This document shows, in pieces, positions 63,942 through 64,000 of a stretch of DNA of 64,000 nt. Each line of letters opens with the position of its first letter. Position 1 is the first letter of the stretch. The position numbers were made by a program, and so were the translations under genes. Below the pieces are notes generated by a model that was not told where the DNA came from, made no database searches, and saw nothing but the letters and a program-made list of their open reading frames with translations. Origin of the DNA: Variovorax paradoxus (GTDB lineage Bacteria; Pseudomonadota; Gammaproteobacteria; Burkholderiales; Burkholderiaceae_C); assembly GCF_902712855.1 (NCBI RefSeq), contig NZ_LR743507.1, positions 730,001-794,000 of the forward strand. The letters run 5' to 3'.

Positions 63942-64000
63942 GCGAAGCGGGCGTCACCGACGGCACGCAGCACGCCACGCCCGAGGACGAGGGCATGGCT
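63938..64000 (+). CDS. tssG: Type VI secretion baseplate protein TssG, 5' end only (truncated by window end)
   Basis: Only 21 codons are visible (MSEAGVTDGTQHATPEDEGMA). The ATG overlaps the tssF stop as ATGA. The call rests on operon order, since tssG nearly always follows tssF; the visible residues alone are not diagnostic. Confidence 0.65.
   Translation, partial: MSEAGVTDGTQHATPEDEGMA

Overview
The window is a 64 kb piece of a high-GC chromosome from a betaproteobacterium of the Comamonadaceae, most like Variovorax. This rests on the overall gene set (complete five-step hut pathway, split metH, GTP-type PEP carboxykinase, T6SS order), on SAH riboswitch use, and on family recognition; no search was run. 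Almost all coding sequence is GC-rich with strong third-position bias, so long antisense shadow frames are abundant and were ignored.

Layout. 1-1520: 3' end of a 23S rRNA gene, 5S rRNA and operon terminator. 1.5-12.5 kb: housekeeping and unrelated genes (pckG, a 50-residue membrane peptide, a threonine dehydratase with an ACT domain, a tandem AAA+ ATPase, two poly-glycine lipoproteins of the S41 peptidase and nucleoside hydrolase families, recQ). 12.6-26.3 kb: a histidine utilisation island. It holds an SsuABC-type importer, hutC, hutH, hutU, an IclR regulator, a polar amino acid binding protein plus permease, and hutD, hutI, hutF, hutG. HutF and HutG make it the deiminase/deformylase route. 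Three near-identical palindromes (CTTGTMTAKACAG) precede the importer and hutH. 26.4-33.5 kb: methionine synthase split into two genes about 3.2 kb apart. Between them lie a six-copy 97-bp tandem repeat, an SH3-domain protein, a divergent LysR/PACE efflux pair, a 266-bp nested palindromic element and an SAH riboswitch. 33.6-36.8 kb: a three-gene glycosyltransferase/GtrA operon.

38.0-55.2 kb (with the enamidase gene starting at 36.9 kb) is the most interesting region: a nicotinamide/nicotinate catabolic island. It encodes a Tat-exported nicotinamidase, a branched-chain-type ABC importer with two binding proteins, NicAB nicotinate dehydrogenase, a 6-hydroxynicotinate reductase, an enamidase, a ferredoxin reductase, a TetR regulator, a UPF0280 protein and two DUF1185 proteins. 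The enzymes fit the reductive pyridine-ring route known from Eubacterium barkeri and described biochemically for Azorhizobium, rather than the oxidative maleamate route of Pseudomonas putida. The enzymes that would process 2-formylglutarate are not recognised here; the UPF0280 and DUF1185 proteins are candidates. 55.3-56.5 kb: a fumarylacetoacetate-hydrolase-family protein. 56.6-64.0 kb: the start of a type VI secretion operon, tssA-tssB-tssC-hcp-tagJ-tssE-tssF-tssG, the last gene cut by the window edge.

Repeats are a second theme. A 97-bp palindromic unit occurs as a six-copy array, a two-copy array and four inverted single copies. The four single copies end 1-14 bp before start codons. Two further GC-rich palindromic families precede hutD and nicB, and one copy lies in frame inside nicB, encoding a linker.
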